NCBI GenBank assembly: GCA_910579205.1
Contig: CAJTTD010000001.1
Span: 203,315 to 267,314, forward strand
Direction of reading: 5' to 3'
From: an uncultured Christensenella sp.
GTDB lineage: Bacteria > Bacillota > Clostridia > Christensenellales > Pumilibacteraceae
Length of the DNA stretch: 64,000 bases
Position numbers and translations under genes: made by a program. This document shows, in pieces, positions 51,175 to 59,569 of this stretch. The notes below the pieces were generated by a model, which was not told where the DNA came from, did not search any database, and saw only the letters and a program-made list of their open reading frames with translations. The stretch's first letter is position 1. Each line of letters begins with the position of its first letter.

Positions 51175-52278
51175 CTATCTGCCTTGGGCGCGAGAATCTA
51201 TAAGCTTCATAAACAGTTCGGTCCCCGTCAAAAGCGCCCTTTCGTCAAACGAAAATTCTTCGCTGTGAAGCGGCGCGGTATGTCCGTCCGAACCTATGCC
51301 CAGCCATACCATACAACCCGTTACTTTCAAGAGATACTCGGAAAAATCTTCCGCCGTATTTCTCGCTTCCACCGCCACGCAGCGATCGCCCATGACAGAG
51401 CGAACTTTATCCACGGCAAGCGCATGGTTTATAAGCGGCGGATACACGCTGTGCGTAACGAGCGAGTGGTCGGTGCCGTACTTATCGTCCGCAGCTAGCG
51501 CGGCGCGCTCCACAGCCATCATCACCGCCTCGCACTTTGCTTGATCGTAATAGCGCAAGGTGTATTCGCTCAAGCAGCGGTCGGCGATTATATTGCGCGC
51601 TGCGCCTCCGCCTATCTTGCCGAGATTGACAAGCAAGTTCTGTTCACTTGCCGATCTTTGCGTCGCCGCCGCAACATCGAGCGCAGCCTTTACCGCGTCC
51701 GCGCCCTTTTCGGGCGATGCGCAGTGCGCCGCACGGCCTTTTATATCGACGTCGAATTCCACACAGCCCGCAAACATGCCGCCGTAACAATAGCCTATTT
51801 TACCCTCGTCGAGTTCGGGGCAAAGATGCAGCGCGTATATCTCGTCCACTCCGTCGAGAACGCCGCGCTCTATCATTGTTTGACTTCCGCCCAAGCCCTC
51901 TTCGCCGAATTGGAATATAAAGCGCAACGGCACGCGCGATCTTCCGCCGAGCAAGCGCGCCACGTTCAATAAGTTAGCCGTATGCCCGTCATGACCGCAC
52001 GCATGCATCACATTGCCTTCAGCCGCAAAATCGACTTGCGTTTTAAGCGTGTTTTCCGTTATAGGCAAAGCGTCGATATCGGCTCTGAACGCGAGCCGTC
52101 CGCCGCCCTTGCCGACGTCGCAGTACACGCCCGTTTCTATTGCTTTGGGTTTATATCCGAAAAGAGACAGCTCGGACATTATAAAAGCCGATGTTTGCTG
52201 TTCGCGGCCCGAAAGCTCCGCCATGGAATGGAGCTTGCGCCGCGTCTCTTTTAGATAATTTAACGATAGATCATCCAT
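51175..52278 (-). CDS. M20-family amidohydrolase/carboxypeptidase
   Basis: A 367-residue zinc hydrolase of the hippurate hydrolase/YxeP-type M20D group. Metal and catalytic motifs are HACGHDGHTANLL (Cys-His and catalytic Asp region) and FQFGEEGLGGSQTM (catalytic Glu). ALHLCPELDEGKIGY and the C-terminal ARNTAEDFSEYL and SDGHTAPLHSEEF carry further ligands. Substrates are usually N-acylated amino acids or amino-acid conjugates. ATG 52278 lacks a visible ribosome binding site, but a good promoter lies upstream. It is the first gene of the six-gene operon. Confidence 0.92.
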   Translation of the reverse strand: MDDLSLNYLKETRRKLHSMAELSGREQQTSAFIMSELSLFGYKPKAIETGVYCDVGKGGGRLAFRADIDALPITENTLKTQVDFAAEGNVMHACGHDGHTANLLNVARLLGGRSRVPLRFIFQFGEEGLGGSQTMIERGVLDGVDEIYALHLCPELDEGKIGYCYGGMFAGCVEFDVDIKGRAAHCASPEKGADAVKAALDVAAATQRSASEQNLLVNLGKIGGGAARNIIADRCLSEYTLRYYDQAKCEAVMMAVERAALAADDKYGTDHSLVTHSVYPPLINHALAVDKVRSVMGDRCVAVEARNTAEDFSEYLLKVTGCMVWLGIGSDGHTAPLHSEEFSFDERALLTGTELFMKLIDSRAQGR

Positions 52279-52350
52279 AAAATAAGCCGTAACCGCGCTG
52301 GCAATGCGCTTGATGCCGCAGCCTTACATTTAAACACTGCGACTCATTAC

Positions 52351-52379
52351 ATTATATCATGGCGGGCGCAATAATTCAA
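52351..52379 (-). promoter_or_regulatory. Promoter of the M20-to-HD operon
   Basis: On the minus strand, TTGAAT (52374-52379), a 17-base spacer and perfect TATAAT (52351-52356), giving a leader of roughly 65 bases. Confidence 0.7.
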
Positions 52380-52455
52380 GTAAAACGACGGTGTTTTTGC
52401 ACGGCGGAAAATCGGCGATTATTTGTCCGCCGCCCGTCAAACATAATTCATACGC

Positions 52456-52485
52456 TTGACATCACCTCCGACGAAATGATATCAT
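52456..52485 (+). promoter_or_regulatory. Promoter of asd-dapA-dapB
   Basis: Perfect TTGACA (52456-52461), an 18-base spacer and TATCAT (52480-52485), 20 bases before the asd ATG. The very short leader leaves no room for a lysine riboswitch. Confidence 0.72.
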
Positions 52486-52505
52486 AAAGTATATCGGAGG
52501 CTAAA

Positions 52506-53501
52506 ATGAACGTTAAAGTTGCGGTCGTAGGCTCGACGGGAATGGTCGGGCGAATGATGTTGAAAGTGCTCGAGGAAAGAAACTTTCCCGTTGACGAAAT
52601 ATACCTATTTGCATCCGCCAAAAGCGCTGGGAAAACGCTCGATTTTAAGGGCAAAAAAGTTACCGTACAAGAACTTAACGAAGAAAACATAAAAAAAGCA
52701 GCCGTTAAATATGCGTTGTTTTCGGCGGGCAGCGATGTTTCAAAACAATACGCGCCCGTTTTTGCGCGATACGGAGCAGTCGCCATAGACAACTCGAGCT
52801 GCTGGCGCATGGACAAAAACGTTCCGCTCGTTGTTCCCGAGGTAAATCCCCAAGCGGCGTTCGCGCACAACGGCATAATCGCCAACCCCAACTGCTCGAC
52901 CATACAAGCGGTAGTCGCGCTAAAACCGTTGCACGACAAGTTCAAGATCAAGCGCGTCGTTTACTCCACTTATCAAGCAGTCTCGGGCGCGGGAGTTCAA
53001 GGCTTTGCCGATCTTAAGGACGGCATAGACGGAAACCCTCCCAAAAAGTTCCCCCATCCAATAGCGTTCAATATTTTGCCGCACATCGACGTATTCACAG
53101 ACGACGGTTACACAAAAGAAGAACTTAAAATGATAAACGAGACGCACAAAATTCTCGAGGACGATACGATACGCATTACCGCCACTACTGCCCGCGTCCC
53201 CGTTTATTACGGACACAGCGAGAGCATAAACATCGAGTTTGAAAAACCCGTTACACGAGAGTCGGCGCTTCGGACTTTGCGCGAAGCAAAGGGCATAGTA
53301 GTTTGCGACGATCCCGCCGCCAACGTGTACCCCACGCCGTTGCTCGCCGAAGGACACGACGAGGTGTATGTAGGGCGCGTGCGCCAAGACAAGTCGGTAG
53401 AAAGCGGCTTGAACATTTGGGTAGTTGCGGACAACATAAGAAAAGGCGCGGCGTCCAATGCCGTACAGATAGCGGAACTGCTCCATTCGCGCGAACAGTG
53501 A
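52506..53501 (+). CDS. asd: Aspartate-semialdehyde dehydrogenase
   Basis: Asd reduces aspartyl phosphate to aspartate semialdehyde with NADPH, the branch point to lysine, threonine and methionine. The 331-residue protein has the nucleotide-binding VVGSTGMVGRMML start, the catalytic Cys in IIANPNCSTIQAVVAL, and VSGAGVQGFADL. A late RVPVYYGHSESINIEF segment holds the catalytic-His region. GGAGG precedes ATG 52506. It is first in asd-dapA-dapB. Confidence 0.96.
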   Translation: MNVKVAVVGSTGMVGRMMLKVLEERNFPVDEIYLFASAKSAGKTLDFKGKKVTVQELNEENIKKAAVKYALFSAGSDVSKQYAPVFARYGAVAIDNSSCWRMDKNVPLVVPEVNPQAAFAHNGIIANPNCSTIQAVVALKPLHDKFKIKRVVYSTYQAVSGAGVQGFADLKDGIDGNPPKKFPHPIAFNILPHIDVFTDDGYTKEELKMINETHKILEDDTIRITATTARVPVYYGHSESINIEFEKPVTRESALRTLREAKGIVVCDDPAANVYPTPLLAEGHDEVYVGRVRQDKSVESGLNIWVVADNIRKGAASNAVQIAELLHSREQ

Positions 53502-53540
53502 TAGGCGCGACGACGATTTTTTATACATAACGAGGTTATC

Positions 53541-54428
53541 ATGGCGTTATTTAACGGTATAGGCGCTGCAATGGTTACGCCGTTCGGAAAAGACGGCGGG
53601 ATCGATTACGCAGTCCTCGAACAATATGTCGAACATCTTATATCGGGCGGGGTGAGCGCGCTCTTCCCTTTCGGCACGACGGGCGAACCCGCCACCGTAC
53701 TTCCCGAAGAGTATGACAAAGCGGTCGCGTTTATAGTAGACCGCGTTAAAGGTCGCGTGCCCGTAATTGCGGGCGCGGGAAGCAACAGCACCGCCAAGGC
53801 GTGCGAGCTTGCTGCAAAAGCCAAAGGCTTGGGCGCGTCCGCCGTGCTTGTGGTAACGCCCTACTACAATAAATGCACTCAGAACGGCATCGTAGAGCAT
53901 TATAAAGCGGTTGCAGCGGCGGCGAAAGTTCCCGTAATAGCTTACAACGTTCCTACAAGAACGTGCGTCAACATCGCGCCCGCCACTATCGCTCGGCTCG
54001 CCGCAATAGACGGCGTTACCGGCATAAAGGAAGCGAGCGGCGATATAGATCAATTTCAAGACGCGGCGAAGGTATGTGCGGAAACGGGATTCGAACTGTA
54101 TTGCGGCGACGACAGCTTGACGACTATTGCAATGGCGCTCGGCGCAAACGGTACTATCTCGGTCGCGGCTAACCCCGCTCCGTCGCACATGAGCAAACTG
54201 TGCAAGCTGTGCGCCGACGGCGACTTTGCCGCGGCTCGCGCGCTCCAATTTAAAATGAGTGATTTTATCCACTCTTTGTTTTGCGAAGTCAATCCCATAC
54301 CCGTCAAAAAAGCGATGCAGCTCATCGGCATAGACGTAGGCGCGCCCCGCCTGCCCTTGACCGAGTTGGAAGCGCCGCACGTAGAACTTTTAAGATCGAC
54401 AATGCGCGGACTCGATCTCATCAAATAA
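53541..54428 (+). CDS. dapA: 4-hydroxy-tetrahydrodipicolinate synthase
   Basis: DapA condenses pyruvate with aspartate semialdehyde. The 295-residue TIM barrel shows FPFGTTGEPATVLPEEY, VVTPYYNKCTQNGIVEHY with the catalytic Tyr, YNVPTRTCVNI, and the Schiff-base Lys in GVTGIKEASGDID. GAGG lies before ATG 53541, 39 bases after asd. Together with asd and dapB it commits carbon to diaminopimelate for peptidoglycan and lysine. Confidence 0.96.
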   Translation: MALFNGIGAAMVTPFGKDGGIDYAVLEQYVEHLISGGVSALFPFGTTGEPATVLPEEYDKAVAFIVDRVKGRVPVIAGAGSNSTAKACELAAKAKGLGASAVLVVTPYYNKCTQNGIVEHYKAVAAAAKVPVIAYNVPTRTCVNIAPATIARLAAIDGVTGIKEASGDIDQFQDAAKVCAETGFELYCGDDSLTTIAMALGANGTISVAANPAPSHMSKLCKLCADGDFAAARALQFKMSDFIHSLFCEVNPIPVKKAMQLIGIDVGAPRLPLTELEAPHVELLRSTMRGLDLIK

Positions 54429-54438
54429 GGCGGTAAAC

Positions 54439-55185
54439 TTGAAAAAAGCGTTTTTAATAGGCATAAACGGAAAAATGGGCAAAATGCTCTGCTCTTGCGC
54501 ATCCGAGTACGGCTTTGAAATATCGGGCGGTTTCGATATGGCTGCGAGCAATGACGATATTCCCGTGTTCGACGACGCGACAAAAGTAAACGTTCCGATA
54601 GACGTCATAATAGACTTTTCGAGACCGTCAACGTCCATTTTGAGCGCGATAGAATATCTCGCGAAAAAACATTCCGCGCCCGCCGTTATAGCCACTACGG
54701 GCTTTTGCGACGCAGATATAGCGCGCATAAACAAATTGTCGGAGACCGTACCCGTATTCCGTTCGGGCAACATGAGTATAGGCGTAGCCGCATTAAAAGC
54801 GGCGGCGATCGCCGTCAAACAGATATTAGGCGACGGCTTCGACATCGAGATAGTGGAAAAACATCACAATCAAAAAGCGGACAGCCCGTCGGGCACTGCG
54901 CTTTTGCTTGCCGATGCGCTATCCGATCGCAACGATCAAATAGTAAACAGAACGGGCAAGCGCGAACACGGTCAGCTCGGTATCGCGTCAGTCCGCGGCG
55001 GGACCGTAGTCGGAGAACACGAAATAGGTTTTTACGGCAACGACGAAATAATAACGCTCGCCCACTCGGCGCGCTCCCGTAAACTTTTCGCGGCGGGAGC
55101 ATTTAAAGCGGCGGAATTCCTTTTATCCGCAAGTCCCGCGCTTTACGATATGGACGACTTAACGGAACGGCTCAATAAACAGTAA
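54439..55185 (+). CDS. dapB: 4-hydroxy-tetrahydrodipicolinate reductase
   Basis: DapB reduces the DapA product with NAD(P)H. The 248-residue protein begins with the Rossmann motif FLIGINGKMGKML. It continues with VIIDFSRPS and FRSGNMSIGVAALKAA. The catalytic His-Lys motif is EKHHNQKADSPSGTAL. The start codon is TTG at 54439, ten bases after dapA, with AAGGCGG upstream. A strong terminator ends the operon. The remaining lysine genes are not in this window. Confidence 0.96.
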   Translation: MKKAFLIGINGKMGKMLCSCASEYGFEISGGFDMAASNDDIPVFDDATKVNVPIDVIIDFSRPSTSILSAIEYLAKKHSAPAVIATTGFCDADIARINKLSETVPVFRSGNMSIGVAALKAAAIAVKQILGDGFDIEIVEKHHNQKADSPSGTALLLADALSDRNDQIVNRTGKREHGQLGIASVRGGTVVGEHEIGFYGNDEIITLAHSARSRKLFAAGAFKAAEFLLSASPALYDMDDLTERLNKQ

Positions 55186-55203
55186 AGCGGCATAAAGCAA
55201 CAA

Positions 55204-55233
55204 AAACGCACCACAGTAAAAGGTGCGTTTTTT
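55204..55233 (+). terminator. Intrinsic terminator of asd-dapA-dapB
   Basis: AAACGCACC (55204-55212) pairs with GGTGCGTTT (55222-55230), continuing into a run of T. It is about 20 bases past the dapB stop. Confidence 0.88.
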
Positions 55234-55367
55234 GATTTACCGCAAATCAATATCAACTGACCGCGGAACGGCGATTTTTTTAAGATATTGCATAATACTC
55301 TTTGGGTCGGTTGTATCAACGGCAACGTGCTGCCGAATTTACATAGACGCGTTTACAGATCGACTCG

Positions 55368-56534
55368 CTAAAAGCTCGCTTTTAGTATTTGGCGTATTTC
55401 GTTTTCGTTCAAAACTTTGTAACCGCCGTCCTTTACAAACGTACTTTTTACCATACCGTCGAGCATGTCTTGGGTCGCGCCGAGGTCGGTAAGGTTCATG
55501 ACAAGCCCTATCTTCTTCATCCACGCCTCCATTGCCGTCAAGCCTTCCTCCGCGACTGCCGTTGCGCTTTTACCGTCTGCGTTCACGCCCCAAACGTTTA
55601 CCGCGTATCTTGCGAACTTGACTACACCGTAAGGCATTATATAACGGTAATACGGCAAGGAAACCGCCGCAAGCGTCATTCCGTGCGTAGCGTCTGTATG
55701 CGCGCCGACTGACTGACCGAGCATATGCACCATCCAATCGGTAGTCTTGCCTTTGGCGACGAGCGTGTTGAGCGCCCATGTAGCGATCCACATGATATTG
55801 CTTCGCGCTTCATAGTCGGTCGGATCGTTGACAGCGATATCCGCGCTATGGATGAGCGAACGAAGCAATCCTTCCATAAGATAATCGCTCGTATTATCGT
55901 CATTTCCCGAAAAATACTGCTCGAGGATATGCGACATTATATCGTATATACCCGAAACCATTTGATACTTAGGAAGAGTAAAAGTAAACTCGGGATTGAG
56001 TATAGAAAACTTAGGGAACACGTTTTCACCGAATACATGCCCTACCTTCAGCTTTTGCGCATGATTTGTAATTACCGAACCGCCGTTCATTTCGCTGCCC
56101 GTACCCACCATTGTAAGCACGCAGCCGACGGGCACTATATCGCAAGCTACATCGTCAAAACGGATAAAATACTTTTCCCACGCATCGTCGTTGCAATTAA
56201 CGGACACGGACACGGCTTTGGCGTAATCGCACACCGAACCGCCGCCCACCGCGAGAATAAGATCGGCATTTGCGGCTTTTGCACGAGCTACGCCATCTTT
56301 AAGCTTTTCGCTTGTGGGATTGGGCATAACTCCACCGTCTTCGTATATATTTTTGCCGTTAGCTTTAAGAATAGCCACTACTTTGTCGTATATGCCGTTT
56401 TTCTTGATAGATCCGCCGCCGTACACCAGCAGAACGTTTTTGCCGTACTTGGGCAGCTCTTCGTTAAGACCGTTCAATGCGTCTTTTCCGAAATAGAGCT
56501 TTGTCGGATTGCAGTAAGTAAAGTTTCCTAACAT
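55368..56534 (-). CDS. Iron-containing alcohol dehydrogenase
   Basis: A 388-residue enzyme similar to the NADPH-dependent butanol dehydrogenase/YqhD branch of the Fe-ADH family. It starts MLGNFTYCNPTKLYFGKDAL and has the nucleotide-binding NVLLVYGGGSIKKNGIYD and DLILAVGGGSVCDYAKA. The metal site is built from Asp and His in SGIYDIMSHILEQYFSG and the two His of GAHTDATHGM. It probably reduces aldehydes to alcohols during fermentation. AAGGAG lies upstream of the ATG, and it has its own promoter. Confidence 0.94.
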   Translation of the reverse strand: MLGNFTYCNPTKLYFGKDALNGLNEELPKYGKNVLLVYGGGSIKKNGIYDKVVAILKANGKNIYEDGGVMPNPTSEKLKDGVARAKAANADLILAVGGGSVCDYAKAVSVSVNCNDDAWEKYFIRFDDVACDIVPVGCVLTMVGTGSEMNGGSVITNHAQKLKVGHVFGENVFPKFSILNPEFTFTLPKYQMVSGIYDIMSHILEQYFSGNDDNTSDYLMEGLLRSLIHSADIAVNDPTDYEARSNIMWIATWALNTLVAKGKTTDWMVHMLGQSVGAHTDATHGMTLAAVSLPYYRYIMPYGVVKFARYAVNVWGVNADGKSATAVAEEGLTAMEAWMKKIGLVMNLTDLGATQDMLDGMVKSTFVKDGGYKVLNENEIRQILKASF

Positions 56535-56629
56535 GATCTGTATCTCCTTTTTAATGAATGTTCGTCCGACTTTATATATGAACCAAGAGTCGGAATGACG
56601 GCTTTTGACCGTCCGATTTAGATATTTAT

Positions 56630-56658
56630 ATTTTATAACATGATACGCATTATGTCAA
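56630..56658 (-). promoter_or_regulatory. Promoter of the alcohol dehydrogenase gene
   Basis: On the minus strand, perfect TTGACA (56653-56658), a 17-base spacer and TAAAAT (56630-56635), giving a leader of nearly 90 bases. Confidence 0.78.
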
Positions 56659-56775
56659 ATACTTATTTATAATAGCACACCTATAAACGGCATGCATAGC
56701 ACTAATGCCTACGCGTTAAATCTCGCCAATCACATGTCGATAGAATAAAATCAAATAAAGACTGTGCATATGATA

Positions 56776-56801
56776 ATAGGACCGACATTCGTCGATCCTA
56801 T
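56776..56801 (-). terminator. Hairpin after the GH95-like gene
   Basis: ATAGGA/TCCTAT with inner CGAC/GTCG and one mismatch, about 27 bases past the GH95-like stop. The T-tract on the minus strand is poor, so terminator function is uncertain. Confidence 0.4.
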
Positions 56802-56827
56802 CAAAGTATTTTCGTATATACCGATAA

Positions 56828-59218
56828 TTAAAATCTTATATCCAAGGTGATCGGACGGTTGGCGGCAAGCTTTAAGCCGACAAGCAGACCGCGTGTATCG
56901 TCGAATTTTTCCGCTTCGACCTTTTTGGGAGGTTTAGCCGTTTTGGGTAATTGCACATCCACTACGGTCGCGCGCTTCGCTTTGAGCTTTGCAACAAGCA
57001 CGCCGCGCGATATATCCCAATCCATAGCGACTTCCACGTGCGCACGCGTCTGGAAGCCCGTAAGCGAACCCTTGCCCATCTCTTGACACACGGCGGGCAA
57101 TAAATGGATAAGATCGGGCGTGGACTGAACGAGGGCTTCTTGGATCGCGCCCGTAACTATAACGTTTACATAAGGCACTGGCTGCGACCACGTATCTTTC
57201 TTTCCGCTTCCCATACCGCGCCAATCGTCTTGCGCAAACACAAGATTGTTCATAGCCATGCCGCGCACAAGCGAATTTATCTGCTCGTAAACGCCGTCTC
57301 CGTCGCCCAAACGCGCGTAGACCTGCGCATACCGCGCAATATTGTCCGCAGTCATATTTTCACGCGCAGTGGCATTCTTTTTACGCGCCGTTACGGCAAA
57401 ACCTTTATTCAGCTCGGCATTGTCGCGGCATCTGTAATCGGGATACACGGGATAGTATAACGCGAGCGACGGCGACACGGGATTATCCGTACAACGGTCG
57501 TCTATAAACTCGCTTACCGTACCGTCGTTATTGAATTTGTACGGCGGTATCTTCTTAAGCATGTCTTCCCACTTGATAACTTCGGCTTTGTTCATTGCGG
57601 CGGCTTTAGAGCCTTCGATAAGGTTTTTGAGCAAGCTGCGCGCCACTGCAAAATCTACCGTTGCATTCTTCGCGATGCAGTGTTCCTCACCCGTACCCGA
57701 AAGATTGCCGGGCGTTGTAAACGGGGAATACGACGGGGACGACTCGTAATACTTGAGATCGGCGAGCTTAAAAAACTCTTCGTAGAACGTTGCGGCTTCC
57801 TTCATAAAAGGCAATGCGCGCGTCTTAAGGAATTTTTGATCGTCCGTGTAAAGCGCATAGTCGTAGAACAAATTACCTAACCAACCCGCAACGCCCGTAA
57901 AATGGATCATTGAATCGTATACTTCGCCGAGATAACCCGTAGATGCCGACATAGTATACGGTACAAAAATACCGTGGCAACCGTAAAGCCGCGACGCGTT
58001 GTACTTAAACGACGTCATTGCGGATTCATACAGAGTAAATACGCTTTCGGCGAAATCGTTGAGATTTCCCGCTTGAGTCATATCGTATACCGCTTGCAAA
58101 CTGCCCGCAGCATTTATTTGAGCGTCTACGGCTTTGTAATCGCCGCACCACAAGCCGTACGGCGCAAACGGACGCGCGTCCGGTCTCGAACCCGTAACCA
58201 TGAGATATCGCCCGAACGCCCATAGTTTTTCCAATACTGCGCTGTCTGTTTCACCCGACTGAAGAGCTTGAGTTATAGCTCTGTCCGCAAACTCGTCGCG
58301 AGCGTCCGCAGCAGCAGCAAAATCTACTTCCGCGGAAAAGAACAGTTTTTGATGCAAAGTCTGATGTTCTTTGAGCAGCTTATCGTACAACAGTTTGATT
58401 TCGGCAAGCGTGGCGCGGCATTCCTTCCACGATTTATCGCGCTGACCTTCCACAAACGGTTTTATCAATACGAGTATTTTTTCTGCGCCAGTAACGACAA
58501 GTTTATCGCCTACTATCTCTTGTTTGCCGCCGTAGAAATTGATCTTGGCAACCGCGCCGAAATCCGCGCCAGAAGAAGACCGCGCCGAAAAATACAGCCA
58601 ATAGTTTTCGCACTTCATGCTGACATTATCGGGTGTCGCGCTTACGGCAACGGGCGTGCGCGCGTTGAACTTATCGTGAACTTCAAAAGCAAACGACGCG
58701 TCTATATTTTTCTGTCCCGTACGAGTGATCTCGTAAACAAGCATATCTCTGGCACGCGAAACAAACGCATTGCGTTCGTAACGCGTAGCGCCGTCCTTAA
58801 AAGAGACCGAAGCCTCCGCGTTTTCCATATCGAGAACGCGGCTGTACTCTTTAGCGGAGCGGTCGAGATCCATTTCGATCTTAAAATCGCACAGCGGCAA
58901 CGGATACGAAAGCTGAGGACGATAGCCTTTGCGGATCAACTCTGTGGATAACATTTTTTCCGCGCCGATAAAATCGCCGTCGTCAAGCTTTTTGCGAACG
59001 TCTTTGACTTTTTCGGAAACGTCTTGAAGCACAGAGTCCTTGCCTTGCCACCAAAGATCCCCGTGCGTAAGCATAATAACATCGTTAGCTGCGCCGCCGT
59101 AAACACTCGCGCCGATAACTCCGTTGCCTATCGGCAAACCCTCGCGCCATTGGCTTCCCCACCAAGACGAAGGCTGAGAAAATCTCAAAGTGTTTTTCGG
59201 TTTGCGTGTAACTGCCAT
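56828..59218 (-). CDS. GH95-like glycoside hydrolase family protein
   Basis: A 796-residue protein. The N-terminus (SSWWGSQWREGLPIGNGVIGASVYGG; MLTHGDLWWQGKD) matches the GH95 N-terminal domain of alpha-L-fucosidase and related enzymes. The centre would be the (alpha/alpha)6 barrel, and the C-terminus ends in a beta domain. There is no signal peptide, so it should act inside the cell. Conservation of catalytic residues is doubtful: the barrel motif usually read as PSxSPE appears here as SPSYSPF near residue 495. AGAGGTG precedes ATG 59218. It may be a divergent specificity or an inactive relative. It is a single-gene unit. Confidence 0.75.
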   Translation of the reverse strand: MAVTRKPKNTLRFSQPSSWWGSQWREGLPIGNGVIGASVYGGAANDVIMLTHGDLWWQGKDSVLQDVSEKVKDVRKKLDDGDFIGAEKMLSTELIRKGYRPQLSYPLPLCDFKIEMDLDRSAKEYSRVLDMENAEASVSFKDGATRYERNAFVSRARDMLVYEITRTGQKNIDASFAFEVHDKFNARTPVAVSATPDNVSMKCENYWLYFSARSSSGADFGAVAKINFYGGKQEIVGDKLVVTGAEKILVLIKPFVEGQRDKSWKECRATLAEIKLLYDKLLKEHQTLHQKLFFSAEVDFAAAADARDEFADRAITQALQSGETDSAVLEKLWAFGRYLMVTGSRPDARPFAPYGLWCGDYKAVDAQINAAGSLQAVYDMTQAGNLNDFAESVFTLYESAMTSFKYNASRLYGCHGIFVPYTMSASTGYLGEVYDSMIHFTGVAGWLGNLFYDYALYTDDQKFLKTRALPFMKEAATFYEEFFKLADLKYYESSPSYSPFTTPGNLSGTGEEHCIAKNATVDFAVARSLLKNLIEGSKAAAMNKAEVIKWEDMLKKIPPYKFNNDGTVSEFIDDRCTDNPVSPSLALYYPVYPDYRCRDNAELNKGFAVTARKKNATARENMTADNIARYAQVYARLGDGDGVYEQINSLVRGMAMNNLVFAQDDWRGMGSGKKDTWSQPVPYVNVIVTGAIQEALVQSTPDLIHLLPAVCQEMGKGSLTGFQTRAHVEVAMDWDISRGVLVAKLKAKRATVVDVQLPKTAKPPKKVEAEKFDDTRGLLVGLKLAANRPITLDIRF

Positions 59219-59253
59219 ATCTCACCTCTTGACCAGCTTTCATTTTCGGTTAA

Positions 59254-59282
59254 AGTATAACATATTTTACTCGCTTTTGCAA
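59254..59282 (-). promoter_or_regulatory. Promoter of the GH95-like gene
   Basis: On the minus strand, TTGCAA (59277-59282), a 17-base spacer and TATACT (59254-59259), about 35 bases before the ATG. Confidence 0.65.
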
Positions 59283-59495
59283 ACTTTTCGACACTGATTT
59301 TGACGCACAAAACAGCCTTTTTCTCAAAAAATACCGTTTTAAGGGCAAAATTTACGTTCTATGCCACAATGATCGATATATGCGTATTCAACCGATACAA
59401 AACATGCTCCGCAACGAGACCGAGCAATTTGCTTTTTATAAGAAGGCGCTATCACTAAATTATTCATAGCATATATGTCGTGTGCCCATTTAAGA
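59283..59495. other. Intergenic stretch without a recognised gene
   Basis: Between the GH95-like promoter and the terminator of the M28-like gene I see no ORF with a start and ribosome binding site, no RNA motif and no repeat. The longest plus-strand frame with an ATG is about 20 codons. Confidence 0.6.
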
Positions 59496-59543
59496 CAAAA
59501 AAAAATGCGCCGCCGCATATATTTTCAAATTGCGGAAGCGCAT
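59496..59543 (-). terminator. Intrinsic terminator of the M28-like gene
   Basis: A long stem (ATGCGCTTCCGCA-like arm at 59531-59543 with 59505-59517, one bulge) is followed on the minus strand by nine T (59496-59504). It lies about 30 bases past the stop codon. Confidence 0.85.
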
Positions 59544-59569
59544 TTAATATTACTTTATACTCATCGATC

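Noticed and set aside
52486..52505. Lysine riboswitch upstream of asd
   Set aside because: The leader is about 15-20 bases long; a lysine riboswitch needs well over 150.
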